A stretch of DNA of 64,000 nt, taken from assembly GCA_022071965.1 (NCBI GenBank), contig JAJVIQ010000007.1, positions 124,001 through 188,000 on the forward strand. Direction: 5' to 3'. The translations under genes were made by a program, and so were the position numbers. The notes under the pieces are model-generated. The model did not search any database. It was given only the letters and a program-made list of their open reading frames with translations, and had not been told where the DNA came from. The DNA is from Gammaproteobacteria bacterium. Its GTDB lineage: Bacteria > Pseudomonadota > Gammaproteobacteria > JAJPIJ01. Below, piece after piece: positions 34,463 through 46,400 of the stretch; positions within the stretch are counted from its first letter, which is position 1, and each line of letters begins with the position of its first letter.

Positions 34463-35806
34463 ATGGCGCGCAAGCTGTACATCAAGACTTTTGGCTGCCA
34501 GATGAACGAGTATGACTCGGCCAGGATGGCCGATGTGCTGGCGGCCTCGCATGGCTTCATAACCACGGCGAACCCTGCCGAAGCCGATGTATTGCTTGTG
34601 AACACATGTTCGGTTCGCGAGAAGCCGCAGGAGAAGCTGTTCTCGCAGCTCGGGATGTGGCGCGAGTACAAGCAGGCGCGCCCCGGGGTGGTGCTGGGTG
34701 TGGGCGGGTGCGTGGCCAGCCAGGAGGGATCCGCGATCTGGAAGCGTGCACCTTATGTCGATATCATTTTCGGGCCGCAGACGGTGCACAGGCTGCCGCG
34801 GATGCTGGATGAGGTAGAGCGCCGGCGCCAGCGCACCATCGATATCAGCTTCCCGGAGATCGAGAAGTTCGATCGTCTTCCGGAGGCCCGGGCGAAAGGG
34901 CCGACGGCGTTCGTCTCCATCATGGAGGGATGCAGCAAGTACTGCACGTTTTGCGTGGTGCCTTACACGCGTGGCGAGGAGTTCAGCCGCCCCTTCGACG
35001 ACGTGCTGGCGGAGATTGCGGGACTGGCGCGGCAAGGCGTGCGCGAGGTGACCCTGCTTGGTCAGAACGTCAACGCCTACCGCGGCGCGAAGCACGGTGG
35101 CGGGGTCGCGGACCTCGCCGATCTCATCCGATACGTCGCCGCCATCGACGGAATCGGGCGGATCCGGTTCACCACCTCGCATCCGGTGGAGTTCAGCGAT
35201 CGACTCATCGAAGTCTACGCAGAGGTTCCGGAACTCGTCGACCATCTGCATCTGCCGGTGCAAAGCGGGTCGGATCGCATCTTGGCGCTGATGAAGCGGG
35301 GCCATACCGCGCTGGAGTACAAGGCGAAGATACGACGATTGCGCAAGCTGCGTCCGAAGCTGTCGCTGAGCACCGATTTCATCGTGGGATTCCCGGGGGA
35401 GACCGATGCCGACTTCGCCGCGACGATGACACTGATTGAAGACGTCGGCTTCGACACCTCGTTCAGCTTCGTCTACAGCAGGAGGCCGGGAACACCGGCA
35501 TCGAACCTTCCCGATGACGTCCCGGCGCACGTGAAGAAGCAGCGCCTCGCCAGCCTGCAGCGGCGCGTGGAGGAGTTGTCGGCGCAGGTGAGCGGGCGCA
35601 TGGTCGGCGGCGTTGAGCGCGTGCTGGTGACCGGCGCCTCGCGCAAGGATCCGGCGCAGATGAGCGGGCGTACCGGGAACAACCGCATAGTCAATTTCGA
35701 TGGCTCCGCGCGGCTCGTCGGTGAATTCGTGGACGTCCGCATCGCCGAGGCGCTCCCGAATTCGCTCCGCGGCCAACTCCTGAAAAAGCTTGAACACGCC
35801 TGTTAA
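34463..35806 (+). CDS. miaB: tRNA-2-methylthio-N6-isopentenyladenosine synthase MiaB
   Basis: Radical-SAM methylthiotransferase acting on A37 of tRNAs reading UNN codons. The 447-residue protein has the auxiliary cluster Cys12, Cys49 and Cys83 ([26 protein letters not shown]) and the radical-SAM CxxxCxxC at Cys157, Cys161, Cys164 ([17 protein letters not shown]). [11 protein letters not shown] and the C-terminal TRAM domain ([13 protein letters not shown]) follow. It overlaps phoH by 17 bases. Confidence 0.97.
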   Translation: MARKLYIKTFGCQMNEYDSARMADVLAASHGFITTANPAEADVLLVNTCSVREKPQEKLFSQLGMWREYKQARPGVVLGVGGCVASQEGSAIWKRAPYVDIIFGPQTVHRLPRMLDEVERRRQRTIDISFPEIEKFDRLPEARAKGPTAFVSIMEGCSKYCTFCVVPYTRGEEFSRPFDDVLAEIAGLARQGVREVTLLGQNVNAYRGAKHGGGVADLADLIRYVAAIDGIGRIRFTTSHPVEFSDRLIEVYAEVPELVDHLHLPVQSGSDRILALMKRGHTALEYKAKIRRLRKLRPKLSLSTDFIVGFPGETDADFAATMTLIEDVGFDTSFSFVYSRRPGTPASNLPDDVPAHVKKQRLASLQRRVEELSAQVSGRMVGGVERVLVTGASRKDPAQMSGRTGNNRIVNFDGSARLVGEFVDVRIAEALPNSLRGQLLKKLEHAC

Positions 35807-36785
35807 TCTTCTCCGATCGCGCGCGCGTGAAGTCGTCCTCGAACCACTCGACAACGCGCGTCTGGCGAACCTCTGCGGCCAGTTCGACGAGCACCTGCGC
35901 CAGATGGAGCGGCGCCTGGGCGTGGAGATCAACAATCGCGGCAACCTGTTCCGCATCCTCGGCGCGCCGGACGCGACCAAGTCGGCGGGCGACGTCCTGG
36001 AGCGGCTGTACATGCTCACCAGCGAGGGGGCTCTCACACCTGCCAAGGTTCACCTGCACCTGCAGGCCGAGAGTCTTGGCCTGGACGAGGATACCGGTGA
36101 TTCAGAGACGATCGCGGTCAGCACCCGCCGCGCGCTCATCCGTCCACGCGGGGCAAATCAGCGCAACTATCTGCAGGCCATCAGATCGCACGACATCAGC
36201 TTCGGCGTCGGTCCCGCGGGCACGGGCAAGACCTATCTCGCCGTGGCCTGCGCCGTGGAGGCCCTGGAGTCCGAGCGCGTACGCCGACTTGTGCTGGTGC
36301 GTCCCGCCGTCGAGGCGGGCGAGCGGCTCGGGTTCCTGCCGGGAGACATGTCGCAGAAGATCGACCCGTACCTGAGGCCGCTATACGATGCCTTGTACGA
36401 GATGCTCGGGTTCGAGCGTGTGGCGAAACTGATCGAGCGCAGCGTCATTGAGGTGGCGCCGCTGGCGTTCATGCGCGGCCGCACGCTCAACGAATCCTTC
36501 ATCATCCTCGACGAGGGGCAGAATACCACCGTCGAGCAGATGAAAATGTTTCTGACGCGCATCGGCTTCGGCTCCACTGCGGTCGTTACCGGGGATATCA
36601 CTCAGATCGATCTGCCGCGCGAGCGGCCTTCCGGACTGCGGCAGGTCATCGATGTGCTTGCCGGAACCGAGGGCATCAGTTTCACGTTCTTCCGGTCCAA
36701 GGATGTCGTGCGCCACCCGGTAGTTGCGCGCATACTCGACGCCTACGACAGCTTTGACCAGGGGCGGACGGGCTCCGAGGTCTGA
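35790..36785 (+). CDS. ybeZ: PhoH-like ATPase (YbeZ)
   Basis: A 331-residue cytoplasmic ATPase linked to YbeY and RNA metabolism. The only early start is TTG 35790, inside the end of miaB. Walker A GPAGTGKT is at residues 141-148, Walker B is [11 protein letters not shown], and [19 protein letters not shown] and [11 protein letters not shown] are typical of PhoH. An N-terminal KH-like region (about 20-115) precedes the ATPase. Its stop shares one base with the ybeY ATG. Confidence 0.95.
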   Translation: MNTPVNLLRSRAREVVLEPLDNARLANLCGQFDEHLRQMERRLGVEINNRGNLFRILGAPDATKSAGDVLERLYMLTSEGALTPAKVHLHLQAESLGLDEDTGDSETIAVSTRRALIRPRGANQRNYLQAIRSHDISFGVGPAGTGKTYLAVACAVEALESERVRRLVLVRPAVEAGERLGFLPGDMSQKIDPYLRPLYDALYEMLGFERVAKLIERSVIEVAPLAFMRGRTLNESFIILDEGQNTTVEQMKMFLTRIGFGSTAVVTGDITQIDLPRERPSGLRQVIDVLAGTEGISFTFFRSKDVVRHPVVARILDAYDSFDQGRTGSEV

Positions 36786-37243
36786 TGCCGAACGCGCGGA
36801 CCTTCGTTCAGTACACCACGCGACGGCGCGGCGTGCCCCACCCGCGATCTGTTCGCAGATGGGCGCAGGCGGCCCTGCGGAGTGTGCGGCGCCGGAGCGG
36901 GGACCTGACGGTGCGCTTTGTCGGTGCACGCGAGGGCCGTGCGCTGAACCGCCGATGGCGCGGCCGTGATTATGCGACCAACGTGCTGTCCTTTCCGGGC
37001 GCGGCTGCCAGCGATGCCATTGCGTGGCTCGGTGACATCGTGTTGTGCGTGCCCGTCATCCTCGCCGAGGCGCGCGCCCAGCGCAAACCAGCCGATGCAC
37101 ACTACGCGCACATGGTCGTGCACGGCGTTCTGCATCTGCTGGGCTATGACCACCTTCGCGGGGGGGACGCGATCATGATGGAGCGCCGCGAGACAGCCAT
37201 CCTGCGATCCCTCGGCTACCCCGATCCCTACGGTACCGGTTGA
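36785..37243 (+). CDS. ybeY: Endoribonuclease YbeY
   Basis: Zinc-dependent RNase for 16S rRNA 3' maturation and ribosome quality control. The 152-residue protein carries the metal-binding HGVLHLLGYDH at residues 113-123 (His113, His117, His123), with the conserved NRRWRGRDYATNVLSFP before it. Its ATG overlaps the ybeZ stop (TGATG). The N-terminus is unusually Arg-rich. Confidence 0.97.
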   Translation: MPNARTFVQYTTRRRGVPHPRSVRRWAQAALRSVRRRSGDLTVRFVGAREGRALNRRWRGRDYATNVLSFPGAAASDAIAWLGDIVLCVPVILAEARAQRKPADAHYAHMVVHGVLHLLGYDHLRGGDAIMMERRETAILRSLGYPDPYGTG

Positions 37244-37254
37244 ATTGCACGGCG

Positions 37255-38133
37255 ATGGCGGGCACCGGCAACAAGGCGGCGGACGGCGCGGCGTGGCTAC
37301 AGAGGTTCCGGCGCATTTTTCGCACCGAACCCCGCGACCGGGCCGAACTGGTCGAGGTACTTCGTGACGCGGAGCGCGGTAACCTGGTCGACACCGACAC
37401 CCTGGCGATGCTCGAGGGCGCGCTTCAGGTGTCGGAGATGCAGGTGCGCGACATCATGGTGCCGCGCTCGCAGATGGTCGTCGTCGAGGAGGGCGTGGAT
37501 CCGCGCGAGTTCCTGCCGACCGTAATCGATTCCGGGCACTCGCGCTTTCCGGTGATGAACGAGCGCAAGGATCAGGTCGTCGGGATCCTGCTTGCCAAGG
37601 ACCTGCTCGCCTACATTGCGCAGCAATCGGGAGAGCGCTTCCAGCTCAAGGACGTACTGCGACCGGCCGTCTTCGTGCCGGAGAGCAAGCGGCTGAACAT
37701 ACTCTTGCGCGAGTTCCGGTCCAGCCGCAATCATCTGGCCATCGTGGTCGATGAATATGGCGGCGTTTCGGGTCTGGTGAGCATCGAGGACGTGATCGAG
37801 CAGATCGTGGGGGAGATCGAGGACGAGCACGACATCGAGGACGAGGACTATATCAAGCCGCACGGGACCACGCGCTTCACGGTCAAGGCGCGCACTCCGA
37901 TTGCCGATTTCAACGAGTACTTCAACGTCCAGTTCAGCAACGAGGACTACGATACCATCGGTGGCATGGTTCTGAAAGAACTCGGCCACCTGCCCAAGAA
38001 GGGAGAACGGCTGGAGTACAAGGGATTCAGTTTTCTCGTGCTGCGTGCCGATCGACGCCGCATTCACACAATACGCGTCATCCGTCACCATCCACCGGAT
38101 GAGGCGGCGGCACCATACGCTACGAGTGGCTGA
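37255..38133 (+). CDS. corC: CorC/YbeX CBS-domain protein
   Basis: Cytoplasmic protein with two CBS domains and a C-terminal CorC/HlyC domain, linked to magnesium/cobalt handling and, with ybeY, to ribosome function. ATG 37255 gives 292 residues; a TTG at 37240 overlapping the ybeY stop would add five. Seen are VRDIMVPRSQMVVVEE, RFPVMNERKDQVVGILLAKDLL, VPESKRLNILLREFR, AIVVDEYGGVSGLVSIEDVIEQIVGEIEDEHD and the terminal SFLVLRADRRRIHTIRV. The membrane DUF21 part of larger homologues is absent, as in E. coli. Confidence 0.95.
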   Translation: MAGTGNKAADGAAWLQRFRRIFRTEPRDRAELVEVLRDAERGNLVDTDTLAMLEGALQVSEMQVRDIMVPRSQMVVVEEGVDPREFLPTVIDSGHSRFPVMNERKDQVVGILLAKDLLAYIAQQSGERFQLKDVLRPAVFVPESKRLNILLREFRSSRNHLAIVVDEYGGVSGLVSIEDVIEQIVGEIEDEHDIEDEDYIKPHGTTRFTVKARTPIADFNEYFNVQFSNEDYDTIGGMVLKELGHLPKKGERLEYKGFSFLVLRADRRRIHTIRVIRHHPPDEAAAPYATSG

Positions 38134-38195
38134 TCGGCGGTCGGGTTGCCGCCGCTACGGGGACGGCAGGCGAGCTGCCGGGCGGGAGAAGCGAA

Positions 38196-39710
38196 TTGAA
38201 TCGTCAAAGCCTCGGCGGCATCGGGCGCAGTGCCTACCTGGGCGATCTGCTGGCGCTGCTCGCCGGCGCCAGCATGCCGCTGGCGTTTGCTCCCTACGGC
38301 TGGTCCGCCGTCGCCATGCTCTCTCTGGCCGTGTTGTTCCGGTGCTGGCTCGATGTGCGACCGGGCCGCGCGTTCTGGCGCGGATGGCTTTTCGGGCTCG
38401 GCATGTTCGGTCTTGGGATAGCCTGGGTGCAGACAAGCGTGCATCAGTTCGGGCTGCCGGTCCTCGCCTTCTCGGTGTCGGTCACGGCGCTGCTGGTCAT
38501 GTTCATGGCGTTATACCCGGCTCTGGTCGGCTTCGCTGCGCAGCGCTGGTTCCGGATCAGCCCGGGTGCCTCGCTGCTGGTGGCCATGCCGGCGCTTTGG
38601 GCCCTGGTGGAGTGGTTGCGCGACTGTTTGTTCACGGGCTTCCCCTGGCTCAGTGTCGGTTACAGCCAGATTGACGGACCGCTGGCGGGCTACGCCCCGG
38701 TCGGCGGCGTGTTCCTGGTCGGCCTGGCCGTCGCGGCCAGCGCCGGCGCGCTTGCCTCGCTGCCGGGGGAGCGCCTGCGTGCGCTGCTGACACTGAGCGC
38801 GGTCTGGGGCCTGGCGCTGGCTCTTTCGCTGGTCTCGTGGACGAGGGCCGAGGGGGCGCCGGTGCGGGTCGCCCTCGTTCAGGGGGGGATCGAGCAGAGC
38901 CAGAAATGGGATCCGGAGATGAAGGATCGGACCCTGGAGTTGTACCGGCGGCTGAGCGAGAGGTACTGGGGGCAGGCGAAGATCATCGTCTGGCCGGAGA
39001 CGGCCATCCCGGCGTTCGGCTCCGAAGTGAAGGATTTCATCGCCGAGATCGACGATCGAGCGATCCGCTCCGGAACCGATATCGTGCTTGGCCTGCCCAT
39101 CGATGATCGCGACGGACAGGGCCGCATCGTGAACTATTACAACAGCATCATCGCGCTGGGCTCGGCGGTGAGCCGTTACGACAAGCGTCACCTCGTGGTG
39201 CTGGGGGAGTATCCGCCGTTTCCGTCGATCCTCATGCCGATATTGCGATCCCTCAGTATCCCGATGTCGGAATTCAGCCATGGGGCGCATGATCAGCCAC
39301 CGCTGACCGCCGCCGGGCTGAAGCTGGCGCCATCGATCTGCTTCGAAGACGCCTTCGGTGAGGAGGTGATCGACTTCCTGCCGCAATCGCAATTGCTCGT
39401 CAACGTCAGCAACGACGCCTGGTTCGGGGATTCGCTGGCGCCGCATCAGCACCTGGAGATCGCGCGCATGCGGGCGGTCGAGACCGGCAGGTATCTGCTG
39501 CGCGCGACCAACAACGGGATCTCGGCCATCATCGATCCGCGCGGCGGGATCGCGGGCCGTTCCCCGCAGTTCATCGCTCACGTGCTGGCCGGTGACGTCA
39601 TTCCCCGCGTCGGCGCCACCCCCTATGTCAGGATCGGCAATGCATTGCTGGTCATGCTGGCGGTGGCGCTGCTGGTGATCGTCCGGCTGCGCGCGCCGCA
39701 CGGTGAATGA
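38196..39710 (+). CDS. lnt: Apolipoprotein N-acyltransferase
   Basis: Inner-membrane enzyme adding the third acyl chain to lipoproteins. The best start is TTG 38196 with GGGAGAAG just before it, giving 504 residues. About seven membrane segments occupy the first 210 residues (LALLAGASMPLAFAPYGW, then TGFPWLSVGYSQ). The nitrilase-like domain has VALVQGGIEQSQKWDPEM, the catalytic Glu in WPETAIPAF, Lys in the YDKRHLVVLGEYPPF region and Cys in ICFEDAFGEEV. A final membrane segment ends the protein. It overlaps srkA by four bases. Confidence 0.95.
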   Translation: MNRQSLGGIGRSAYLGDLLALLAGASMPLAFAPYGWSAVAMLSLAVLFRCWLDVRPGRAFWRGWLFGLGMFGLGIAWVQTSVHQFGLPVLAFSVSVTALLVMFMALYPALVGFAAQRWFRISPGASLLVAMPALWALVEWLRDCLFTGFPWLSVGYSQIDGPLAGYAPVGGVFLVGLAVAASAGALASLPGERLRALLTLSAVWGLALALSLVSWTRAEGAPVRVALVQGGIEQSQKWDPEMKDRTLELYRRLSERYWGQAKIIVWPETAIPAFGSEVKDFIAEIDDRAIRSGTDIVLGLPIDDRDGQGRIVNYYNSIIALGSAVSRYDKRHLVVLGEYPPFPSILMPILRSLSIPMSEFSHGAHDQPPLTAAGLKLAPSICFEDAFGEEVIDFLPQSQLLVNVSNDAWFGDSLAPHQHLEIARMRAVETGRYLLRATNNGISAIIDPRGGIAGRSPQFIAHVLAGDVIPRVGATPYVRIGNALLVMLAVALLVIVRLRAPHGE

Positions 39711-40735
39711 GCCGAGTACGGAGCATGGATGAAGAAGGCCCGGGCTTGCGGGCGCCGTACACGGGGCTGACGCCGGAATGCATCCTGGATGCCGTGGAGA
39801 TGTTTCATCTGCGCTGCGATGGCCGTCTGCTCGCGCTGAACAGCTACGAGAATCGCGTATATCAGGTCGGCATCGAGGAGGCGCCACCGGTTATCGCCAA
39901 GTTCTATCGTCCCGGGCGCTGGACCGATGCGGCAATCCTCGAGGAGCATCGCTACACACAGCAGCTTGCCGAAATCGAGATCCCGGCAGTTCCCCCGATC
40001 GCCGATGAGTGCGGGCGGACGCTGCATCGGCACGCCGGCTACCGCTTCAGCATATATCCGCGCAAGGGTGGACGCGCTCCGGAATTGGGCGACGGGGAGA
40101 CGCTGACCTGGCTGGGGAGATTCATCGGGCGAATGCACGCCGTGGGCAGGGCCGCGGGGTTCGAGCACCGGCCGACGCTCAGCATCGAGGCATACGGGGA
40201 GCGACCATCGCGGTTCGTCATCGACAAGGGCTTCGTTCCGCCCGATCTGCTCGCCGCATACCGCAGCACGGTCGACGACGTCCTGCAGGCCGTCCGCGCC
40301 GGTTATCAGCGCGCCGGCGACATTGCGCTGTTGCGATTGCATGGTGACTGCCACATGGGCAACGTACTATGGACGGATGCAGGCCCGCACTTCGTCGACT
40401 TTGACGATTGCATGATGGGGCCCGCCGTACAGGACCTGTGGATGCTGCTGTCCGGAAGTCGCGATGACATGATCGCGCAGCTCGCGAGCGTCCTGGACGG
40501 CTACGAGGAGTTCGCGGAGTTCGACTACTCGGAGCTGCAGCTCATCGAACCGCTACGCAGCCTGCGAATGATTCACTATGCCGGCTGGCTTGCCCGGCGA
40601 TGGGACGACCCGGCCTTTCCCATGCATTTCCCCTGGTTCAACACGCAGCGATACTGGCAGGATCACGTGCTCTCCCTGCGCGAACAGCTGGCCGCGATGT
40701 CCGAGCCCGCGCTCAACGTTCTCGGAACGCGTTAG
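39707..40735 (+). CDS. srkA: Stress response kinase A (YihE family)
   Basis: A 342-residue serine/threonine kinase with a choline-kinase-like fold, thought to protect against envelope-stress-linked cell death. It starts at the ATGA overlap with lnt. Motifs are SYENRVYQVGIEEAPPVIAKFYRPGRW, the catalytic LHGDCHMGNVLW and the metal-binding HFVDFDDCMMGPAVQDLWML. It converges with hemE, 36 bp away. Confidence 0.93.
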   Translation: MSRVRSMDEEGPGLRAPYTGLTPECILDAVEMFHLRCDGRLLALNSYENRVYQVGIEEAPPVIAKFYRPGRWTDAAILEEHRYTQQLAEIEIPAVPPIADECGRTLHRHAGYRFSIYPRKGGRAPELGDGETLTWLGRFIGRMHAVGRAAGFEHRPTLSIEAYGERPSRFVIDKGFVPPDLLAAYRSTVDDVLQAVRAGYQRAGDIALLRLHGDCHMGNVLWTDAGPHFVDFDDCMMGPAVQDLWMLLSGSRDDMIAQLASVLDGYEEFAEFDYSELQLIEPLRSLRMIHYAGWLARRWDDPAFPMHFPWFNTQRYWQDHVLSLREQLAAMSEPALNVLGTR

Positions 40736-40771
40736 GGTTGCCATCGCGGTTGCGGGTATCCTGCCCGCCAA

Positions 40772-41830
40772 TCACGCTCCCGCGCTGAGCCTGTGAACGG
40801 CTTCGATGAAGACACCGGCGTTCTCGGGATCGACATCCGGGGTGATCCCATGGCCGAGATTGAAGACGTGGCCGGCGTGCGGTCCGAAGCTCCTCAATAT
40901 CGCGGCGACCTCCTCGCGGATGCGCTCCGGGGTTGCCAGCAGAACTGCCGGGTCCATGTTTCCCTGCAATGCGATCCGGCCCCCGACGCGCTGGCGCGCC
41001 GCGCCGATCTCCGTGGTCCAGTCCAGGCCGGCGGCATCGCATCCGGTCCCGGCGATGAGGTCCAGCCATTGCCCGCCGCCCTTGGTGAACAGGATGCACG
41101 GCACGCGACGCCCTTCGCTCTCCTTGCCCACGCCCTCGACGATTTGTCGCATGTAGCGCAGGGAAAACTCTTCGTATGCCGGCGTCGAAAGCGCCCCGCC
41201 CCAGGTGTCGAATACCATCACCGCCTGCGCTCCGGCTGCGATCTGGGCGTTGAGGTAAAGTACCACAGCGCGAGCGAGCTTCTCGAGCAACTCATGCAGT
41301 ATGCGCGGCTCCCGGTACATCATCGTCTTGACGACGTGGAAGTCCTTGGTCCCCCGCCCTTCGATGGCGTAGGTGGCCATGGTCCACGGGCTGCCGGCGA
41401 AGCCGATCAGAGGCACGCGACCGTTCAATTCGCGCCGGATCAGGCGCACGCTGTCGATGACGTATCGGAGATCGATCTCGGGGTCAGGAATGCCGATGGC
41501 ACGGATGTCGCTCGGTGTCCGTGCCGGGCGCTCGAAGTGCGGCCCCACGCCCTCGTTCACCGTCAGGCCCAGCCCCATCGCATGAGGCACGACGAGTATG
41601 TCGGAGAACAGGATCGCCGCATCGAGCGGATAGCGGTCGATAGGCTGCAGCGTCACCTCGCAGGCAAGCTCGGGTGTCGTGCACAGGGTCATGAAGCTGC
41701 CCGCGCGCTGGCGCGTGGCCCGATACTCTGGCAGATACCTGCCGGCCTGCCGCATCATCCACACCGGCGTCATGTCCACGGGCTGACGCAGCAGCGCGCG
41801 CAGGAAGCGATCGTTTCTAAGGGCGGTCAT
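40772..41830 (-). CDS. hemE: Uroporphyrinogen decarboxylase
   Basis: Decarboxylates uroporphyrinogen III to coproporphyrinogen III. The 352-residue protein has [17 protein letters not shown] near the start, [68 protein letters not shown] and [18 protein letters not shown]. It lies 146 bp downstream of gltD, as in Pseudomonas, and ends the long minus-strand block. Confidence 0.97.
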   Translation of the reverse strand: MTALRNDRFLRALLRQPVDMTPVWMMRQAGRYLPEYRATRQRAGSFMTLCTTPELACEVTLQPIDRYPLDAAILFSDILVVPHAMGLGLTVNEGVGPHFERPARTPSDIRAIGIPDPEIDLRYVIDSVRLIRRELNGRVPLIGFAGSPWTMATYAIEGRGTKDFHVVKTMMYREPRILHELLEKLARAVVLYLNAQIAAGAQAVMVFDTWGGALSTPAYEEFSLRYMRQIVEGVGKESEGRRVPCILFTKGGGQWLDLIAGTGCDAAGLDWTTEIGAARQRVGGRIALQGNMDPAVLLATPERIREEVAAILRSFGPHAGHVFNLGHGITPDVDPENAGVFIEAVHRLSAGA

Positions 41831-41975
41831 GCGGAGGATTCTACGTGCTGTGGACCGCCCATGTATGCGTGTTGTCAGTCGGCGATGAACGGTGTTGGGG
41901 GTGCGGTGGTGCTGACGTGAAGAACGAACGGGCGCTCACGCGGCGCCCCCCGGTGCATCCCTGCCCTGATGGGGT

Positions 41976-43427
41976 CTAGGGCAGGGGAGCCGGCAGATCG
42001 GTCGAGCCCATCAGATATCGATCGACGCCCGCGGCAGCCGAACGGCCCTCAGCGATGGCCCACACGATCAGGGATTGCCCGCGCTGCATGTCCCCGGCCG
42101 TGAACACTCCCGGAATGCTGGTCATCCAGTTCCCGTCGCGCGCCACGTTGCCGCGGTCGGTGAGCTTCACGCCGAGCTGCTCGAGCATGCCGGGTTTCTC
42201 GGGTCCCACAAAGCCCATCGCCAGGAAAACGCGCTCTGCCTGGATCGTGTGTACCGAATCCGGCACTTCTTCGAAAGCCATGCGGCCGCTGGCGTCCTTC
42301 TTCAGCTCCACCTTCACGAGTTCGATCGCCTTGACGTTGCCTTGCTCGTCCCCGATGAACCGCTTGGTCGATACCGCATACACCCGCTCACCGCCTTCCT
42401 CGTGTGCCGGCGCGGTACGATAGATGATCGGCCACTCCGGCCAGGGGTTACTCTCCGCGCGCCGCTCGGGCGGACGCGGCATGATCTCCAGCGAGCTGAC
42501 GGACTTTGCGCCCTGTCGGTGCGAGGTTCCGATGCAGTCCGCGCCGGTGTCGCCGCCACCGAGGATGACCACGTGCTTGTCCTTGGTGGTGATGAATTGG
42601 GCCTCGGGTATCTCGTCGCCCTCGCAGCGCCGGTTCTGCAGAGTCAGGAATTCCATGGCCGGATGAATGCCCTTGAGATCGCGCCCGGGGACGTCGATGT
42701 CACGGGCATGGCAGGCTCCCCCCGTCAGCACGATGGCGTCGAAGTCCTTGCGCAGCGACTCCACGGGCACGTTCACGCCGATGTGCGCGCCGGTCCGGAA
42801 CGCCACGCCTTCGGCGCGCAACTGCTCGAGGCGGCGATTCAGAACACGCTTCTCCATCTTGAACTCGGGGATGCCGTAGCGCAGCAGACCGCCGAGCCGA
42901 TCGTCGCGCTCGAAGATCGTGACCTCGTGCCCGACCCGACGCAATTGCTGTGCCGCAGCGAGGCCCGCCGGCCCGGAGCCGACGATCGCAACCTTCTTGC
43001 CCGTGAGCCTGACGGGAGGCTGCGGCACCACCCAGCCCTCCTTGAAGGCACGCTCGATGATCGCGAGCTCCACGGCCTTGATGGTGACCGGCTCGTCGTT
43101 GATGCCGAGCACGCAGGCGCCTTCGCACGGCGCCGGACAGAGGGTCCCGGTGAAATCAGGGAAGTTGTTGGTCGCATGCAGTCGGTCGATGGCCTCGCGC
43201 CAGCGGTTCCTGTAGACGAGATCGTTCCAGTCCGGGATGAGGTTGCCGAGCGGACAGCCCTGATGACAGAAGGGAATGCCGCAATCCATACAACGCGAGG
43301 CCTGTTGCCTGAGGGCATCGTCCGCCCAACCGGCCATGACCTGCTTCCAGTCGCGCACCCGCTCCCTGACCGGTCGGTAGGGCTGCTTGGCACGGTGAAA
43401 CTCCAGGAACCCGGTCGTCTTACCCAT
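41976..43427 (-). CDS. gltD: Glutamate synthase small subunit
   Basis: NADPH-oxidising subunit of GOGAT, passing electrons to GltB. ATG 43427, with GGAGG before it, overlaps the gltB stop and gives 483 residues; eight more would come from an upstream Met. The N-terminal iron-sulfur region has [25 protein letters not shown] and [13 protein letters not shown]. The FAD site is [17 protein letters not shown] and the NADPH site [13 protein letters not shown], ending with [17 protein letters not shown]. An inverted repeat at 41959-41986 overlaps the stop but has no T tract. Confidence 0.96.
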   Translation of the reverse strand: MGKTTGFLEFHRAKQPYRPVRERVRDWKQVMAGWADDALRQQASRCMDCGIPFCHQGCPLGNLIPDWNDLVYRNRWREAIDRLHATNNFPDFTGTLCPAPCEGACVLGINDEPVTIKAVELAIIERAFKEGWVVPQPPVRLTGKKVAIVGSGPAGLAAAQQLRRVGHEVTIFERDDRLGGLLRYGIPEFKMEKRVLNRRLEQLRAEGVAFRTGAHIGVNVPVESLRKDFDAIVLTGGACHARDIDVPGRDLKGIHPAMEFLTLQNRRCEGDEIPEAQFITTKDKHVVILGGGDTGADCIGTSHRQGAKSVSSLEIMPRPPERRAESNPWPEWPIIYRTAPAHEEGGERVYAVSTKRFIGDEQGNVKAIELVKVELKKDASGRMAFEEVPDSVHTIQAERVFLAMGFVGPEKPGMLEQLGVKLTDRGNVARDGNWMTSIPGVFTAGDMQRGQSLIVWAIAEGRSAAAGVDRYLMGSTDLPAPLP

Positions 43428-46400
43428 GTGCGGCCTCCATGACGGCGACATCCTCGGGTATGCCGTTTCTGCGCGCGTGATCGATCGCGCTCAGCACACG
43501 CTTGTAGTCGTTCGGCATGACTTTCACGAACTTCGCCTGCATGGCATGCCAGTTCGCGAGAACCCTTCGGGCGACCGTGCTGCCGGTGTATTTCAGGTGT
43601 CGGTTGAGCAGTTCCTTCACCAGCTCCACGTCCTCGTCACGCTCGAGCTTTTCCAGCCCGACCATGGCGGTGTTGCACCGGCTGCGGAAGTCGCCTTTGT
43701 GGTCGAGCACGTAGGCCACGCCGCCGGACATGCCGGCGGCAAAGTTGCGTCCCGTCGCGCCGAGGACCACGACGCGGCCGCCGGTCATGTACTCGCAACC
43801 GTGATCGCCGACTCCTTCGACCACGCTGAGCGCGCCGCTGTTGCGCACGCAGAACCGCTCCCCGGCGATGCCGCGCAGATACAACTCGCCGGCGGTCGCG
43901 CCGTAGAGCACGGCATTGCCGACGAGGATGTTCTCCTCGGCCACGAAAGTCGAATGCCGCGGCGGGTAGACGATGATTCTGCCGCCGGAGAGGCCCTTGG
44001 CGGTGTAGTCGTTGGCGTCGCCCTCGAGCGTCATGGTGATGCCATTCGGAAGGAACGCGCCAAAGCTCATGCCGGCAGAGCCGCTGAAATGCAGCTTGAC
44101 GGTGTCGTCCGGAAGACCGGCCGCCCCGTAGCGCCTGGTCACTTCGTAGCCCAGGATGGTGCCGACGGTGCGATTGGTGTTCTTGATGCGAAGTATGGCC
44201 TCCACGGGCCTTCCCTCCTCGAGCGCCGGGCGGCATAGCGGTACGATCGTCGTGACATCGAGCGATTTGTCCAGACCATGGTCCTGCTCGCGCACGCGGC
44301 GCACGTCGACACCGGCGGGCGCCGGCGGCGGATTGAGGATGGCGCTGAAGTCCAATCCGTGCGCCTTCCAGTGATCGACGGCTTTCTTCACGTGCAGCTT
44401 GTCGATGCGGCCAATCATCTCGTCGATCGTGCGGAAGCCGAGCCTGGCCATCCACTCGCGCACTTCCTCGGCGATGAAGCGGAAGAAATTCACCACGTGC
44501 TCCGGCTTGCCGGTGAACTTCGCGCGCAGCCGCGGGTCCTGCGTGGCCACGCCGACCGGGCAGGTGTTCAGATGGCAGACGCGCATCATGATGCAGCCGA
44601 TGACGACAAGCGGCGCAGTGGCGAATCCGAATTCCTCGGCCCCCAGCAGCGCGGCGATGACGACGTCGCGACCGGTCTTGAGCTGGCCATCGGTCTGCAC
44701 GACGATACGGTCGCGCAGCTTGTTGGCGACCAGGACCTGCTGGGTTTCAGCCAGGCCGAGCTCCCAGGGGACGCCCGCGTGCTTCAGGGACGTCAGCGGC
44801 GAGGCGCCCGTCCCGCCGTCGTAGCCGGAAATGAGCACGACGTCGGCGTGCGCCTTGGCCACGCCCGCGGCCACGGTGCCGACGCCGACCTCGGCGACCA
44901 GCTTCACGTGGATGCGCGCCCGGGGGTTGGCGTTCTTCAGGTCATGGATGAGCTGCGCAAGGTCTTCGATCGAATAGATGTCGTGATGCGGTGGCGGCGA
45001 GATGAGGCCGACTGCCGGCGTGGAATGGCGTACCTTGGCGATCCACGGATACACCTTGGAACCCGGCAGCTGGCCGCCCTCGCCGGGCTTGGCACCTTGC
45101 GCCATCTTGATCTGGATGTCGTCGGCATTGACGAGATACTCGCTGGTCACGCCGAAACGGCCGGATGCGACCTGCTTGATGGCGCTGCGCTTGGAATCTC
45201 CATTCGGCAGGGGCTTGTAGCGCTCGGGGTCTTCGCCGCCTTCGCCGGTGTTGGATTTGCCACCGATGCGGTTCATGGCAATGGCGAGCGTCTCGTGCGC
45301 CTCCTGGCTGATGGAGCCGTAGGACATTGCGCCGGTCTGGAAGCGACGGCAGATCGATTCGACGGATTCCACCTCCTCCAGCGGAATGGGCTCGGGGGCG
45401 AGATGGAACTCGAACAGGCCGCGCAGGGTAGCCAGCTTCTTGTCCTGGTCGTCGATGAGCTGGCTGTACTCCCGGAATATGCGGTATTGACCGGTGCGCG
45501 TAGCCTGCTGAAGCTTGAACACGGTGCCGGGATTGAAGAGGTGATATTCGCCTTCGCGACGCCACTGATACTCCCCGCCCCAGTCGAGATCGGGCGTGCC
45601 CGCCGGGCGCTCGGGAAATGCGCGGTGATGGCGCTGTCGCTGCTCCTCGGCCACGACCTCGATGCCGATGCCGCCGATGCGCGAGGCGGTGCCTGTGAAG
45701 TGCTTCTCGACGAAGGCCCTGTCCAGGCCGACGGCCTCGAAGATCTGCGCTCCGCGGTAGGATTGCACCGTGGAGATGCCCATCTTCGACATCACCTTGA
45801 CCAGGCCCTTGTTGCATGCCTTGATGTAGTTCTTGTCGGCGGTCTTGTTGTCGATGCCGGTCAGTATGTTCTGGCGGATCATGTCGTCGATCGACTCGAA
45901 CGCCAGGTACGGATTGATGGCGCCGACGCCGTAGCCGATGAGCGTGCACATGTGGTGCACCTCGCGCGGCTCGCCGGATTCGAGGATCAGCCCCACCTTG
46001 CAGCGGGTCCCGGCCCGCACCAGGTGATGATGGACGCCCGCGACAGCGAGCAGCGCCGGGATGGGGGCGAGCTGTGCGCTGATGCCGCGATCCGAGAGGA
46101 TGAGATATGAGCAGCCTTCCGCGATCGCCTTGTCGGCCTGAGCACACACGCTCCGTATCGCCTCTTCCAGCGCCTTGTCATCGCTGTCGACCGGATAAAG
46201 GATGGAGATCGTGGTTCCGCGGAAACCCTCCTTGTCGAAGTGGCGGATGCGCGCCAGGTCTTCGTTGCTGAGGACGGGGCTGGACAGTCTGATCTGCCGG
46301 CAGCTCAGGGGGTCAGGCTGCAGCAGATTGCCCTCCGGCCCGATCGGTGTGGCGACTTGCGTGACGAGCGCCTCGCGGATGCCATCCAGCGGCGGATTGG

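Noticed and set aside
41959-41986. Inverted repeat CCCTGCCC/GGGCAGGG at the gltD stop considered as a terminator
   Set aside because: The stem overlaps the stop codon, has a 12-base loop and no T tract on the minus strand.
44278-46110. 610-residue plus-strand open frame opposite gltB
   Set aside because: Shadow of the GC-rich gltB codons; no start signal or domain.
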